From Saprospiraceae bacterium (lineage in GTDB: Bacteria > Bacteroidota > Bacteroidia > Chitinophagales > Saprospiraceae), in NCBI GenBank assembly GCA_029212405.1, contig JARGNR010000008.1:51343-115342 (forward strand): a stretch of DNA of 64,000 nucleotides, given 5' to 3'. The translations under genes and the position numbers were made by a program. Positions 38,034 through 46,998 of the stretch are shown piece by piece. The notes below the pieces were generated by a model. The model was not told the origin of the DNA, did not search any database, and was given only the letters and a program-made list of their open reading frames with translations. How positions within the stretch are numbered: position 1 is the first letter of the stretch; every line of letters begins with the position of its first letter.

Positions 38034-38166
38034 AATCTTAAATTTTAAATGTGATTTTTAATTTTATTGCTCTTTTTCATTCGCAATTACATAGACATAA
38101 GAAGGGACCTGATATTTTGTACTCATTAAAAATCAAAAAAAATTCAAATCGAGTAGAATATTAAAA

Positions 38167-38174
38167 TATCTTTG
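38167..38174 (+). promoter_or_regulatory. possible -7 box for the ECF sigma gene
   Basis: TATCTTTG matches TAnnTTTG 42 bases before the ATG. A small hairpin (AAAGCC/GGCTTT) lies between it and the gene. No correctly spaced TTG was found. Confidence 0.35.
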
Positions 38175-38215
38175 AGCAGAGAAAGCCCATCAATAAAGGC
38201 TTTAGATAGAAATTT

Positions 38216-38800
38216 ATGTCGGATAAAGAAATTTGGAATAATTTAAGAAGTGGTGATCAGAAAGCCCTTGAGCAGATTTATAGATCCTATTTTTCTACCT
38301 TATACACGTATGGTAAGAGGTTTACAAAAGACGAAAATACAGTAGAAGACTGTATACAAGAGTTATTTGTGGAATTGTGGAACAGAAGGACAAAACTATC
38401 TGAGACCAATGCGATAAAACCATACCTCCTCATCTCTCTAAAACGAAAAATATTCCACACGGTTAAAAAATTGCGTAAATCAACCGATACAGAATTGGAA
38501 GAGAAATACTTCGACATAGAATTATCTATTGATGAGATACTCATTGCGAAAGAAACAACAACAGAACAAAAAAACAACCTTACTTCTGCATTCAACGAGT
38601 TGAGTGATCGTCAAAAAGAAATACTATACCTCAAATATTATTCTGAGATGGATTATAATGAAATCTCACGTATTATGGATTTGAATTATCAATCCGCAAG
38701 AAACTTGGTATCAAGAGCACTGCAAAAGTTATCAAAGCATATGATGATCTTCTTTTTAATACTTTTTAAATCATATCCCTTCGTCCAAGTATCAGAATAA
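38216..38800 (+). CDS. ECF-type RNA polymerase sigma factor (FecI-like)
   Basis: A 194-residue sigma-70-family protein with region 2 (LEQIYRSYFSTLYTYGKRFT, VEDCIQELFVELWNRR) and region 4 (FNELSDRQKEILYLKYYSEMDYNEISRIMDLNYQSARNLVSRALQKL) and nothing between but a short linker, as in ECF factors. It directs RNA polymerase to a small regulon, here most likely the genes that follow. A FecR-type anti-sigma gene lies downstream, after an intervening metallopeptidase-like lipoprotein gene. The C-terminal ~20 residues are hydrophobic, a little unusual. Confidence 0.93.
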   Translation: MSDKEIWNNLRSGDQKALEQIYRSYFSTLYTYGKRFTKDENTVEDCIQELFVELWNRRTKLSETNAIKPYLLISLKRKIFHTVKKLRKSTDTELEEKYFDIELSIDEILIAKETTTEQKNNLTSAFNELSDRQKEILYLKYYSEMDYNEISRIMDLNYQSARNLVSRALQKLSKHMMIFFLILFKSYPFVQVSE

Positions 38801-38910
38801 ATTTGATTTCGATGACCTATCTGGTCTATTCAACCAAAATTTTTCTGCATTATATTAAAAAAGGTGTGACGAAGTGAGTACAAACGTTGGCTTCATTCCT
38901 TTTAGTATAA

Positions 38911-39387
38911 ATGAAAGACATGAAAACAAGATTTTATTACTACTTTTTTTGCCTGATGATTCTAAATTTAATTAGTTGCAGCAAGCAATTTGACAACGAC
39001 ATAGAATCAGAGTTGCAAGAACATTTTGATACGTTTGTTTTAGAGGCATCTTTGCAGGGAGTAGATATTTCTTTAGACCTAATTGATATAGATGCATATA
39101 TCGAAAACATTGAAGACAGAGGAACACTCGGGCAATGTAAGTCCTATTCAAATGGTTCTAAAAAAGTAGTAATCGACCAGCAATTTTGGAATCGAGCAAC
39201 CGATTTGGAAAAAGAATACATTATTTTCCATGAACTAGGACATTGTATCTTGGATAGAGATCATGATGATTCTAAAGATTCCGATGGTACATGTTTGAGC
39301 ATTATGCAAAGTGGTGACAATACATGCAGTGGGAATTATACCTCACAAAATCGAAATAGCTTACTGAATGAGCTGTTTGATTTTTAA
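38911..39387 (+). CDS. metzincin-like metallopeptidase lipoprotein
   Basis: A 158-residue exported protein: leader, then LISC with Cys23. The zinc site is FHELGHCILDRDH (His107-Glu108-x2-His111, third His118), followed by SIMQSG, which reads as a Met-turn. The third histidine is one residue further out than in the classic HExxHxxGxxH, so this is metzincin-like rather than a textbook member. A Cys at 112 and others may form disulfides. It sits between the sigma and FecR genes, 110 bases after the first and 32 before the second, a position that suggests a part in surface signalling. A second ATG at 38920 is also possible. Confidence 0.78.
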   Translation: MKDMKTRFYYYFFCLMILNLISCSKQFDNDIESELQEHFDTFVLEASLQGVDISLDLIDIDAYIENIEDRGTLGQCKSYSNGSKKVVIDQQFWNRATDLEKEYIIFHELGHCILDRDHDDSKDSDGTCLSIMQSGDNTCSGNYTSQNRNSLLNELFDF

Positions 39388-39419
39388 ACTCATTAACTTT
39401 ACTTCACTAAAGTATTCTT

Positions 39420-40403
39420 ATGGATAAATATATACAATACGACCACTTAGAACTTTCGGAAGATCCCTCCTTTATTCGGTGGACAAAGGGTTCTAAATCA
39501 GAAGATAATAATGACTGGGATCGTTGGTTAAAAGAACATCCTGAGAAAAAGGCTGAGGTATTGCAAGCTCAATCTATTGTGAAAGCAATGAAGTTTGTGG
39601 TAGAAGAACCAAAACAAGAACTGGAAGATAAACTATGGAATGCTATTTCATCTGAAATTCAGTCAACACAAAGTCCGTCAGAAACTAAATCTGTAGGACG
39701 AACCAGAATTCTTAAATTATTGACCTATGGAGCAGTGGCAGCAGTTCTCCTTTTTGTCCTTTTTCAAAATATCGGTAATGAATTTGACACAACGGTTCAC
39801 GTACCTTATGCAAAGGTAGAAAACATCACGCTTCCAGATGGCTCTGAAGTGACCATCAATGCAGATAGTAAACTGGAATACGATGTACACTCTTGGGAAG
39901 AAAACAGGTTGGTCTCTTTGGAAGGAGAAGCCTTTTTCTCCGTTAAAAAAGGGTCCAAGTTTACAGTAAAAACAAACCATGGCAGTGTCCAGGTATTGGG
40001 GACAAGCTTTAATGTTTTTGACCGAAAACAAATCTTTGAGGTGCATTGCGAAACGGGAAAAGTAGCTGTAAAATCTGCTGGAACAGAATCTATATTGACA
40101 CCCAATCAATCTGTTTCTGTCATCCAAAAACAACATGTATTCAATGACCGAGTTCCAGAAAGTGAAAAAAGAAGTACTTGGAAAACTGGCGTTTACGTTT
40201 ATAAATCCACACCCTTAATAGACGTTATCGCGGAACTGGAAAGACAGTTGGATATTAAAGTAACTATTGATAAGAGTCTGAATTCGACAAAATATACAGG
40301 TAGTTTTAATAAATCAGACATAAATAAAGCATTAATGGAAGTCTGTTATCCTCTGAATTTAAAATTTGAGGTGGATGGAAAAAAAGTAGATATAAGCAAA
40401 TAA
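39420..40403 (+). CDS. FecR-type anti-sigma factor
   Basis: A 327-residue inner membrane regulator. The cytosolic part (1-95, with WDRWLKEHPEKKAEVLQA) binds the sigma factor, and one helix crosses the membrane (about 99-117). The periplasmic FecR domain follows (VENITLPDGSEVTINADSKL, VQVLGTSFNVF), with a final STN-like DUF4974 domain (LIDVIAELERQLDIKVTID). In the fec paradigm the periplasmic part contacts the N-terminal domain of the TonB receptor, which is encoded twelve bases downstream. Confidence 0.93.
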   Translation: MDKYIQYDHLELSEDPSFIRWTKGSKSEDNNDWDRWLKEHPEKKAEVLQAQSIVKAMKFVVEEPKQELEDKLWNAISSEIQSTQSPSETKSVGRTRILKLLTYGAVAAVLLFVLFQNIGNEFDTTVHVPYAKVENITLPDGSEVTINADSKLEYDVHSWEENRLVSLEGEAFFSVKKGSKFTVKTNHGSVQVLGTSFNVFDRKQIFEVHCETGKVAVKSAGTESILTPNQSVSVIQKQHVFNDRVPESEKRSTWKTGVYVYKSTPLIDVIAELERQLDIKVTIDKSLNSTKYTGSFNKSDINKALMEVCYPLNLKFEVDGKKVDISK

Positions 40404-40415
40404 TGGTATAGCTCA

Positions 40416-43088
40416 ATGAAGTACCCCCTAATTCTGATTTTATTGTTTTTTATATGTGTTTCTTCTGCTCAGGAAGTGACTGATATATCTGTGACGTATT
40501 CCAAAAAAGATGCAAGCCTGGAAGAAATATTCAGAGACTTGGAGGAGCAATATGGAATCCGATTTTCTTATGCCACATCATCCATTGAAAATACAAGAAT
40601 GGATGCCAACTTTGAAAATGAAACCATTTCTACTGTATTGGAATATTTACTCGCACAAGATGAAATGGAATACAAAATCGTTTCTAATAATATTCTGTTG
40701 AGAAAAACCGATTCGTATACTGAGACAGAAGACAAGCGATATCATTCCTCCCTTCACGTAAGAGGTAAAATCACTAATGGTCAAAACAGTAATGTAATTT
40801 TAGATTTTGCAACGATCTCGGTTAGCAACACCTCTATTGGCACTTATTCTGATCAAGATGGAAAATTTGACCTAGAAATTCCAGAACAGTATCTCAACCA
40901 GGAAATTATTGTATCCTATGTAGGTTTTGAGGATGAAGTTTATAAAATTTCAGAGTTGGAAAATGAATACATCATGGTTTCGATGAACAAAGGAAGCTTT
41001 GAATTCAAAGAAATAATGATCGTTAATAAAGAAAAGCCAATGAAAATTGGAGGGGAAAACAATGCCATCCAAATGAAAAAGCGTACGATTCAAAGCAATA
41101 CATCTGGAGTCATGGGCAATGATATAGCAAGGCAAATTCAAATGCTGCCAGGAATCTCTGCGCATGAAGATAATTCGGCTTCTATTAAAATCAGAGGTAG
41201 CAACAGTGATGAAACACTGATGATTTTAGATGGAATGCCTATTTACAATGCCAACCATTATTACGGAATCTTTAGTAGTCTAAATACTGCCTACATTGAC
41301 TCTGTAAACATATTCAAAAACACCTATCCGATCCAATATGGAGGTAAAACGGCAGGTTTGGTTGAGTTATTTAGTTCCAATGAACAAGCTTCAAAAGTAA
41401 ATGGATCCGTACAGCTTGATTTACTCACTTCGAGCGTATCCGCAGCAATACCCGTCACCAAAAATAGTACCTTGTCTATCGCCGGACGAGGGACGATCAA
41501 GGAAGTAAATAATGACCAATTCAATACCGTTTCCTCTCTTCGTCAAAATGATACTCAAATTGCCTTTTTTTCGGAAAAATTTGATGATCGGAAGAATGAC
41601 CCAAGTTTTAAATTTTATGACGTTAATTTGAAGTATCTCTATCAGAACGAAAATCGAGACAAATTCTCAATTAATTTTTTCCGAAGTGGTGATGAAGTTA
41701 CCAATGATTTCAAAATTTCAATTCGTGATCTAAATGAAAACGAACTTAAATTAGTAGCAATAGAAGATCAATCTTGGTTCAATACCGCAGCCAGTATAAA
41801 TTATTCCAAAAATGTATCTTCCAATTTGAATTGGACGTCAACTGCATACGTAACTTCCTATTCTAATCAAGCCATCACCGATTTCAAGCTCGATAAAAAA
41901 TACAAACCAGGTCAACCTCCACCACCTCTCAATAATCCTCTTACCGCAGAATTAGGCTCCAATCAAACCAATAAACTTCTGGATTTAAGTTTTGATACAC
42001 ATATGAACTATACATTGAATAATCAAACGTTCACGCTTGGACTCAATGGAATTCATCACGATATAAACTATCGCTTTGATGACAATAAACAAAACAAATT
42101 AAACGGTAAGGATCAATTTTATGAGTTGACTGGATATGCTGGGTATGCAATGAAGTTGTGGGATAAACTATCTCTAATTTCTGGAGTGAGAGCCACTTAT
42201 TTCAGCAATCTAAACCAAACAAAATATTCTCCCAGAGTTTTAGTCCAGTATCCATTGACTCCACGTTTTTTACTTAAATCTTCTTTTCATATTGAAAATC
42301 AGGTCATCCGCCAGTTTTATTACGAATATCGAGGAGAACCTATGGAGTTATGGGTAAATGCAGGGCAAAATAATATTCCAATTCTTCGTTCTGAAAATAT
42401 AATGATTGGATCGACATTTCGAATTAGCCCATTTACAATAGATGTAGAAATATATCAAAAAGATATGAAAGGAGTTCTTGAATATCTAATACCCAATCCC
42501 GGAGAAGCCTCCAATAATGCAAATCAGACAAGAGACTATAAACTATTCCGAGGAGATGGTCTGACAAAAGGAATAGATATCATCATCAGTTCAGGATACA
42601 AGAATTACGACACCTACCTTTCGTATACATTGAGTAAAAGTGAAGAACGATATAAAGAGATCTTTCAAAACGAATACTTTGCCTCAGAGAACGATAGAAG
42701 ACACCAGTTCAAATGGGTGAATTCTCTTTCTTATCATGATTTTACTTTTGGGCTAAATGCAATTTATGTCAGTGGTAGGCCCTACACTGATATCCGAACT
42801 GTTGGACCTGCGGGAGATGTTCTAAATCTTGATCCTAAAGTTCGATTAAAGCGTGTGGACCCCTATCATCGTATAGATATCAGTAGTAGCTATAATTTCA
42901 AAATTGGGAAGTTTGATTCAAGGGTTACAGCTTCTATATTTAATTTGATGAACACAAAAAACATTCAATATATACAATCTGTGTCTACACAAGTCAATGC
43001 CAATCAAAATGTACAGAATATCATCATTGGCAACGAAAGTGAATTGCTCAACAGGACGTTTAATTTAGGGTTGTCGATTAATTTTTAA
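40416..43088 (+). CDS. TonB-dependent outer membrane receptor with STN signalling domain
   Basis: An 890-residue outer membrane transporter. A signal peptide (about 1-18) precedes an STN domain (DASLEEIFRDLEEQYGIRFSY, about 28-95). A carboxypeptidase-regulatory-like domain follows (about 110-195, with GTYSDQDGKFDLEIP), then the plug (IQMLPGISAHEDNSASIKIRGSNSDETLMILDGMPI) and a barrel ending in LGLSINF. The STN domain is the part that signals to FecR. No SusD partner gene is next to it, so this is a FecA-like signalling receptor rather than a SusCD polysaccharide importer. The ligand is unknown. Confidence 0.93.
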   Translation: MKYPLILILLFFICVSSAQEVTDISVTYSKKDASLEEIFRDLEEQYGIRFSYATSSIENTRMDANFENETISTVLEYLLAQDEMEYKIVSNNILLRKTDSYTETEDKRYHSSLHVRGKITNGQNSNVILDFATISVSNTSIGTYSDQDGKFDLEIPEQYLNQEIIVSYVGFEDEVYKISELENEYIMVSMNKGSFEFKEIMIVNKEKPMKIGGENNAIQMKKRTIQSNTSGVMGNDIARQIQMLPGISAHEDNSASIKIRGSNSDETLMILDGMPIYNANHYYGIFSSLNTAYIDSVNIFKNTYPIQYGGKTAGLVELFSSNEQASKVNGSVQLDLLTSSVSAAIPVTKNSTLSIAGRGTIKEVNNDQFNTVSSLRQNDTQIAFFSEKFDDRKNDPSFKFYDVNLKYLYQNENRDKFSINFFRSGDEVTNDFKISIRDLNENELKLVAIEDQSWFNTAASINYSKNVSSNLNWTSTAYVTSYSNQAITDFKLDKKYKPGQPPPPLNNPLTAELGSNQTNKLLDLSFDTHMNYTLNNQTFTLGLNGIHHDINYRFDDNKQNKLNGKDQFYELTGYAGYAMKLWDKLSLISGVRATYFSNLNQTKYSPRVLVQYPLTPRFLLKSSFHIENQVIRQFYYEYRGEPMELWVNAGQNNIPILRSENIMIGSTFRISPFTIDVEIYQKDMKGVLEYLIPNPGEASNNANQTRDYKLFRGDGLTKGIDIIISSGYKNYDTYLSYTLSKSEERYKEIFQNEYFASENDRRHQFKWVNSLSYHDFTFGLNAIYVSGRPYTDIRTVGPAGDVLNLDPKVRLKRVDPYHRIDISSSYNFKIGKFDSRVTASIFNLMNTKNIQYIQSVSTQVNANQNVQNIIIGNESELLNRTFNLGLSINF

Positions 43089-43171
43089 GATTTTTCATAT
43101 TTCATTCATTTTACCTTAAATTAAGTTGTACCTCCTTTACAATTATTGATTCAGGCTACGAATCATTAAGA

Positions 43172-43600
43172 ATGAAAAAAAGACTCTCGACATCAATGAC
43201 TATTTTTTGGAAATTTATCTTTCCAGGTTTATGGTTGGGTGCGTTTGCTATAGGTACAATTAGCTCCTTGTTCATACTTTCAATAGATGGACTATTTTTC
43301 TTGATAGGATTAATTCTTGGATTTGCTGTTATCTATTTCACCACTTTGCGAGCAAAAGTAGTCCACATCGATGACGCCCACTTATATGTTAATAATTTTA
43401 GGAAAAGCATTAAGGTTCCGCTAAAAAACATTAAACACGTTTCTGATGATGTTCCAATCTCTCCCAGACCAATATTTGTAGAGTTCATACATGAAACTGA
43501 GTTTGGAAAGAAAATTATGTTCATCGGTTATACAGATTTGTTTCTGCTTTTCTCAACTCATCCAGCAGTGAAAGAAATCAAAGAGAGAATGAAAAATTAG
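43172..43600 (+). CDS. hypothetical two-helix membrane protein with PH-like tail
   Basis: A 142-residue protein, not assigned to a family. Two membrane helices (about 12-33 and 38-58) are followed by a soluble part with alternating strands (AKVVHIDDAHLYVNNF, KSIKVPLKNIKHVSDD, PIFVEFIHETEFGKKIMFIG) and a last helix, the order seen in bacterial PH domains. It follows the TonB receptor by 83 bases and may be a separate unit. Confidence 0.65.
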   Translation: MKKRLSTSMTIFWKFIFPGLWLGAFAIGTISSLFILSIDGLFFLIGLILGFAVIYFTTLRAKVVHIDDAHLYVNNFRKSIKVPLKNIKHVSDDVPISPRPIFVEFIHETEFGKKIMFIGYTDLFLLFSTHPAVKEIKERMKN

Positions 43601-43735
43601 TACTCCAAATTACAAATTCATACTTACTCTAATGCATTCCAAAATTCATACGCCATCCTTATCCATAAAATGAATCAAAGTTCCTCGATTTTCACTATCT
43701 TATCTTTCAATTTTTAACACCAAAAGACAAAAAGA

Positions 43736-45058
43736 ATGGAACATGTAAAATACAGAATTGGTAAATGGTTGCCTTCGGACCGCGCTCATATAAATGCGTG
43801 GATAAAACACAAACTTCGTCAAACTAAAAAAAGAAAGAAAAAATTACATCCTGTTGTAAAAGCATTACGAAATGCTATTTATAAGGACCCCATCCTTTAC
43901 ATGAGTTTCACAAGTATGTACGATGAAATTCCTCAAGGATATAAAGAACCTGTCAAAAAGTTTGAGCAAATGTTGGCCATTATCAATGAAATAATGACAG
44001 AGGCCCCATGTTACAGTGTTGTAGAAGATAAAGTTGGCCTCATTGGGTTTCCAATCAATGCCATTCTAGATTGGGCCATGGGTACACGTGGGGGTTATTT
44101 GGCATTCACTCATCCTTAAGTAAACAAAAGACTTCGTAAAATTCTTAAACATTGGAAGAAATTTCTGGAATCCAGTGATTCTAAATATGTATTAGTGGAT
44201 GGTCCAATTGATCAAAAACAACCCGATTATTACCATCCCATTGGTTGGTTGTCCCCTGAAGCTTTTGAAGCAATTGCCAAAATGGATCCATTACGAGGGC
44301 AAGGGAAAAATCCTTATAACGCCAAAAAGAATTTTATATACAATTACCAATGCAAACCGAAAGAAGAATACTTCGGATATAAGAGTTGGGATGATTTTTT
44401 TACCAGAGAGTTTAATCCTGGAATACGAGAAGTAAGCCCTGAAGATATACACCCAGATGTTATAGTAAATGCCTGCGAATCTGCGCCTTACAATTGTGTA
44501 AAAGATGCTAAACGTAGGGATAAGTTTTGGATGAAAGGACAACCGTATTCACTCGTGGATATCATGGATCATCATCCTTTATCCAGACATTTTGGTGATA
44601 ACAGTACGGTATATCAAGCATTTTTATGTGCCAAAACATATCATAGATGGAACAGTCCTATAGACGGTAAAATCGTCGCTATCAAAAACGTAAAAGGTAC
44701 CTATTATGCTGAATCTCCTGTCGTAGGCTATGATCCCTCGGGTCCTAATGAATCCCAAGGGTATATTGCAGAATTGGCCGCTCGTGCTCTAATATTTATA
44801 CAATCAAATAACAAAAAAATTGGTTTGATGTGCTTCGTAGCTATAGGAATGGCAGAAGTCTCAAGTTGTGAAATCACCGTCAAAAAAAATCAAAAGATCA
44901 AAAAAGGAGATCCTCTGGGTACGTTTCACTTTGGAGGTTCCACGCACTGTCTACTTTTCAGACCTGGAGTAGACATTGATTTTGATTTTCATGGACAAAC
45001 TCCAAGTCTAAACACCTATAATATTCCACTAAAAGCAAGGATAGGAGTAGTGAAATAG
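43736..45058 (+). pseudogene. PSD-family (PsiD-like) pyruvoyl decarboxylase broken by one in-frame stop
   Basis: One reading frame runs 440 codons from ATG 43736 to the stop at 45058, interrupted only by TAA at 44117-44119. The part before it (FEQMLAIINEIM, IGFPINAILDWAMGTRGG) is the N-terminal domain associated with a subset of phosphatidylserine decarboxylase relatives. The codons straight after the stop (VNKRLRKILKHWKKFL) continue that domain without frame change. The rest holds the pyruvoyl domain, with self-cleavage site FGGST at codon ~402. Fungal PsiD, a tryptophan decarboxylase, shares this two-domain plan, so the substrate may be an amino acid rather than a phospholipid. The damage is a single codon, so it is a recent pseudogene, read-through, or a sequencing error. 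Confidence 0.8.
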
Positions 45059-45100
45059 GCTATATATAAGTAATCTTTTTTTGAGGAACTTTGAAGAATA

Positions 45101-45130
45101 AAACAATGAAAAAGGTCATTTTCATTGTTT
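45101..45130 (+). terminator. hairpin terminator candidate
   Basis: AAACAATGAAAA pairs with TTTTCATTGTTT around a 6-base loop, 43 bases after the decarboxylase stop. The T-rich right arm is followed by CTTC rather than a long T run, so strength is uncertain. Confidence 0.55.
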
Positions 45131-45162
45131 CTTCAATCCTTTCTTGATCACTCCTTCTTTCT

Positions 45163-45204
45163 TGATCACTCCTTGATCTTCTTGTGAAGCTCAAGGATTG
45201 ATCA
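45163..45204. repeat. 42-bp hairpin repeat, copy 1
   Basis: Begins and ends with TGATCA; inside, CCTTGATCTTC and GAAGCTCAAGG form an 11-base stem with one mismatch and loop TTGT. It is identical to copy 2 (46621-46662) at 38 of 42 positions with no gaps. The first 14 or so bases, with preceding T-C, are also present once more just upstream (about 45143-45157), a short tandem duplication. The two copies bracket the lipoprotein gene at 45318-46373. Confidence 0.85.
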
Positions 45205-45317
45205 TGAACAATTATCACTCTTTTTGAGAAATAAATTATTTATTGTGTCAGTTAAAAATATGTATATTAAAATGAGCTATACATCTCACGCATAATCCAA
45301 ATGAAAATTTAAATTTA

Positions 45318-46373
45318 ATGAGCTTATTACGTTATTTTTTAATTGCCACATTATTTACATTTCTATTGAGCTGCGACAGTTCCAATTCTGGAGATATGAC
45401 AATCAAGACAGCCTTAGTCGAACAGATAAATCCTAATAAAGTTAGAATTTCTGGAGAGATCCTAAATGCCTTAGAACTGCCTGTGGATCGGGTGGGAATT
45501 ACTGTAGGTAAGGAAAATAATGAGGGATTATTGCAAATTGTGAGTTACAATGATGAAGTGAGCGACAAATATACTATTCTCATCCAAAGCTTATTGCCAA
45601 ATACAAAATATTACGCAAAAGCATTCTTGAGCCAAGAGGACACTATTATATATGGCAATGTGATAGAATTCGAGACTTCTGGTTTTTCACCTAATGCTAC
45701 ATTACAACCATCGCATTGGTCTCTAAATGAATCTGAGATTTATGGTAAAATTTTCTACGACAAACAAAAAGTTGTTGAAGTGAAAACGTATACCTCTTTT
45801 GCATTGGACTATTGGGACTCAAGTGTAAGATTTACATATAATGATGATGGCAAGATTGCAACAGTCGAGTCTGATGCGGATGGAGCCGGATCGGAAAAAA
45901 CTAACTATATCTATGTAGATGGACGCTTGGATTCTACATATAATGTTTTATATGGATCTAAACTTTCCCGAAAGTATCACTATTCCAATAATGACGTTTG
46001 TTCGATTGATTCCATTTTTGAATATGATGATGGAGATATTTATGAAAAGTATGGATTTGAATATTTAGATGGCAATTGTTCGTATATTTTCAAATCTGAC
46101 AATAATGAGTCTACGGTATACTATGATGATCAACGAACTTTTTTTCAATACGGATTTCGTAATAATTTTGGGCAGGGAGGACTACAATCGAGCAACAGTT
46201 ATCACAACGTAACTGAGTACAAAAGGAATTATTTTTCCTCCGATAATGTGGATAAAAATAGATCCTATACCTCAACCTTCGAATTTATGGACAATGGATA
46301 TCCTATTAAAGAATTTAGAACCTACCTAAACGGAAATGAGTTAGAATATACTTTTTACTACAATCAATTGTAA
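45318..46373 (+). CDS. lipoprotein of unknown function
   Basis: A 351-residue exported protein; the leader ends in FLLSC with Cys19. Residues ~28-115 look like a fibronectin-III-type unit (VRISGEILNALELPVDRVGITVG, LPNTKYYAKAFLSQEDTIIYGN). The remainder has repeated Tyr/Asp-rich strands such as RFTYNDDGKIATVES and YIYVDGRLDSTYN, recalling YD-repeat-like beta structure found in other Bacteroidota lipoproteins. No catalytic motif is visible. The gene lies alone between two copies of a 42-bp hairpin repeat, with long noncoding stretches on either side, which may mean it arrived as a unit. Confidence 0.7.
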   Translation: MSLLRYFLIATLFTFLLSCDSSNSGDMTIKTALVEQINPNKVRISGEILNALELPVDRVGITVGKENNEGLLQIVSYNDEVSDKYTILIQSLLPNTKYYAKAFLSQEDTIIYGNVIEFETSGFSPNATLQPSHWSLNESEIYGKIFYDKQKVVEVKTYTSFALDYWDSSVRFTYNDDGKIATVESDADGAGSEKTNYIYVDGRLDSTYNVLYGSKLSRKYHYSNNDVCSIDSIFEYDDGDIYEKYGFEYLDGNCSYIFKSDNNESTVYYDDQRTFFQYGFRNNFGQGGLQSSNSYHNVTEYKRNYFSSDNVDKNRSYTSTFEFMDNGYPIKEFRTYLNGNELEYTFYYNQL

Positions 46374-46620
46374 TTATACTAACTACCAACCATGTTGAGA
46401 GATGAATAATTTCTATCAATCTTTTCCTTTATAATTTTAGGATTTACCAGGCTTTTTTACTTTTCACTCTCTTTTCTTTTCTAAACTTGGTTATTAAATT
46501 CTCTAAAATTTATAGCCCAGAATTCTTGGTAACCAACAGGTTTTAGGTAAATTTTTTTCTTTTTCGATTCTTTTTTAGTCATTCTTCAGTCCTTTTTTAG
46601 GCCTTTTTTCAGTCGCTTCG

Positions 46621-46662
46621 TGATCACTCCTAGATCTTCTGGCGAAGCTCAAAGATTGATCA
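46621..46662. repeat. 42-bp hairpin repeat, copy 2
   Basis: TGATCA at both ends, with the core GATCTTCTGGCGAAGCTC. It matches copy 1 at 38 of 42 positions; the differences fall at positions 12, 21, 23 and 33. The stem here is weaker than in copy 1. It is in direct orientation relative to copy 1, 1.4 kb away. Confidence 0.85.
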
Positions 46663-46808
46663 AAATTCTTATTGTTTACTACGATTTATCTTTTATAAAA
46701 TAAGCATTGTTACATCTATCCCGCTTTATGTTACATCTGTACTTTCCCTAGACCAGTAAAAGATTGACATTTGAATATATTATTTGATCACCCTTTACTC
46801 TTGAACTA

Positions 46809-46985
46809 ATGTTTAAATTATACAAAAAGATAAACCTTCATTTCTTGTTTTTACTAATCCTTGAATCTAGTCTATTATGGACTCGTTCCATTGCAGTATA
46901 TTTGGTAGATAAAGGTGTTGAATTTAACCTTGTGACAACTGGTCTTGATGGAGATTGCAACTGTACAGGATTGTTAACTAAATAA
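46809..46985 (+). CDS. possible small membrane or exported protein, 58 residues
   Basis: The frame starts at ATG with a basic end (MFKLYKKINLHF), a hydrophobic helix (FLFLLILESSLLW) and a short tail with GDCNCTG. It ends 13 bases before the beta-barrel gene start, a spacing that fits an operon. No homologue is recognised. The base composition of a chance frame cannot be excluded. Confidence 0.35.
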   Translation: MFKLYKKINLHFLFLLILESSLLWTRSIAVYLVDKGVEFNLVTTGLDGDCNCTGLLTK

Positions 46986-46998
46986 AAACATACCTATT

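Larger units (their letters stand above)
46374..46998. other. 625-base stretch with a repeat and one small frame
   Basis: AT-rich. Around 46560-46615 it has a run of near-repeats built on CTTTTTTAGTC-like units. Then comes copy 2 of the 42-bp hairpin repeat, a stretch of ~145 bases with nothing seen, and a 58-residue open frame (46809-46985) just before the beta-barrel gene. No RNA gene was found. Confidence 0.6.

Noticed and set aside
44195..45058. Separate decarboxylase gene starting at GTG 44195
   Set aside because: It would begin inside the conserved N-terminal domain; the upstream codons back to the TAA match the family, so it is the second half of one broken gene.
45163..46662. Integron cassette with attC sites
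   Set aside because: No integrase, no core GTT sites in the repeats, and the copies are direct, similar 42-mers rather than attC-like folds.
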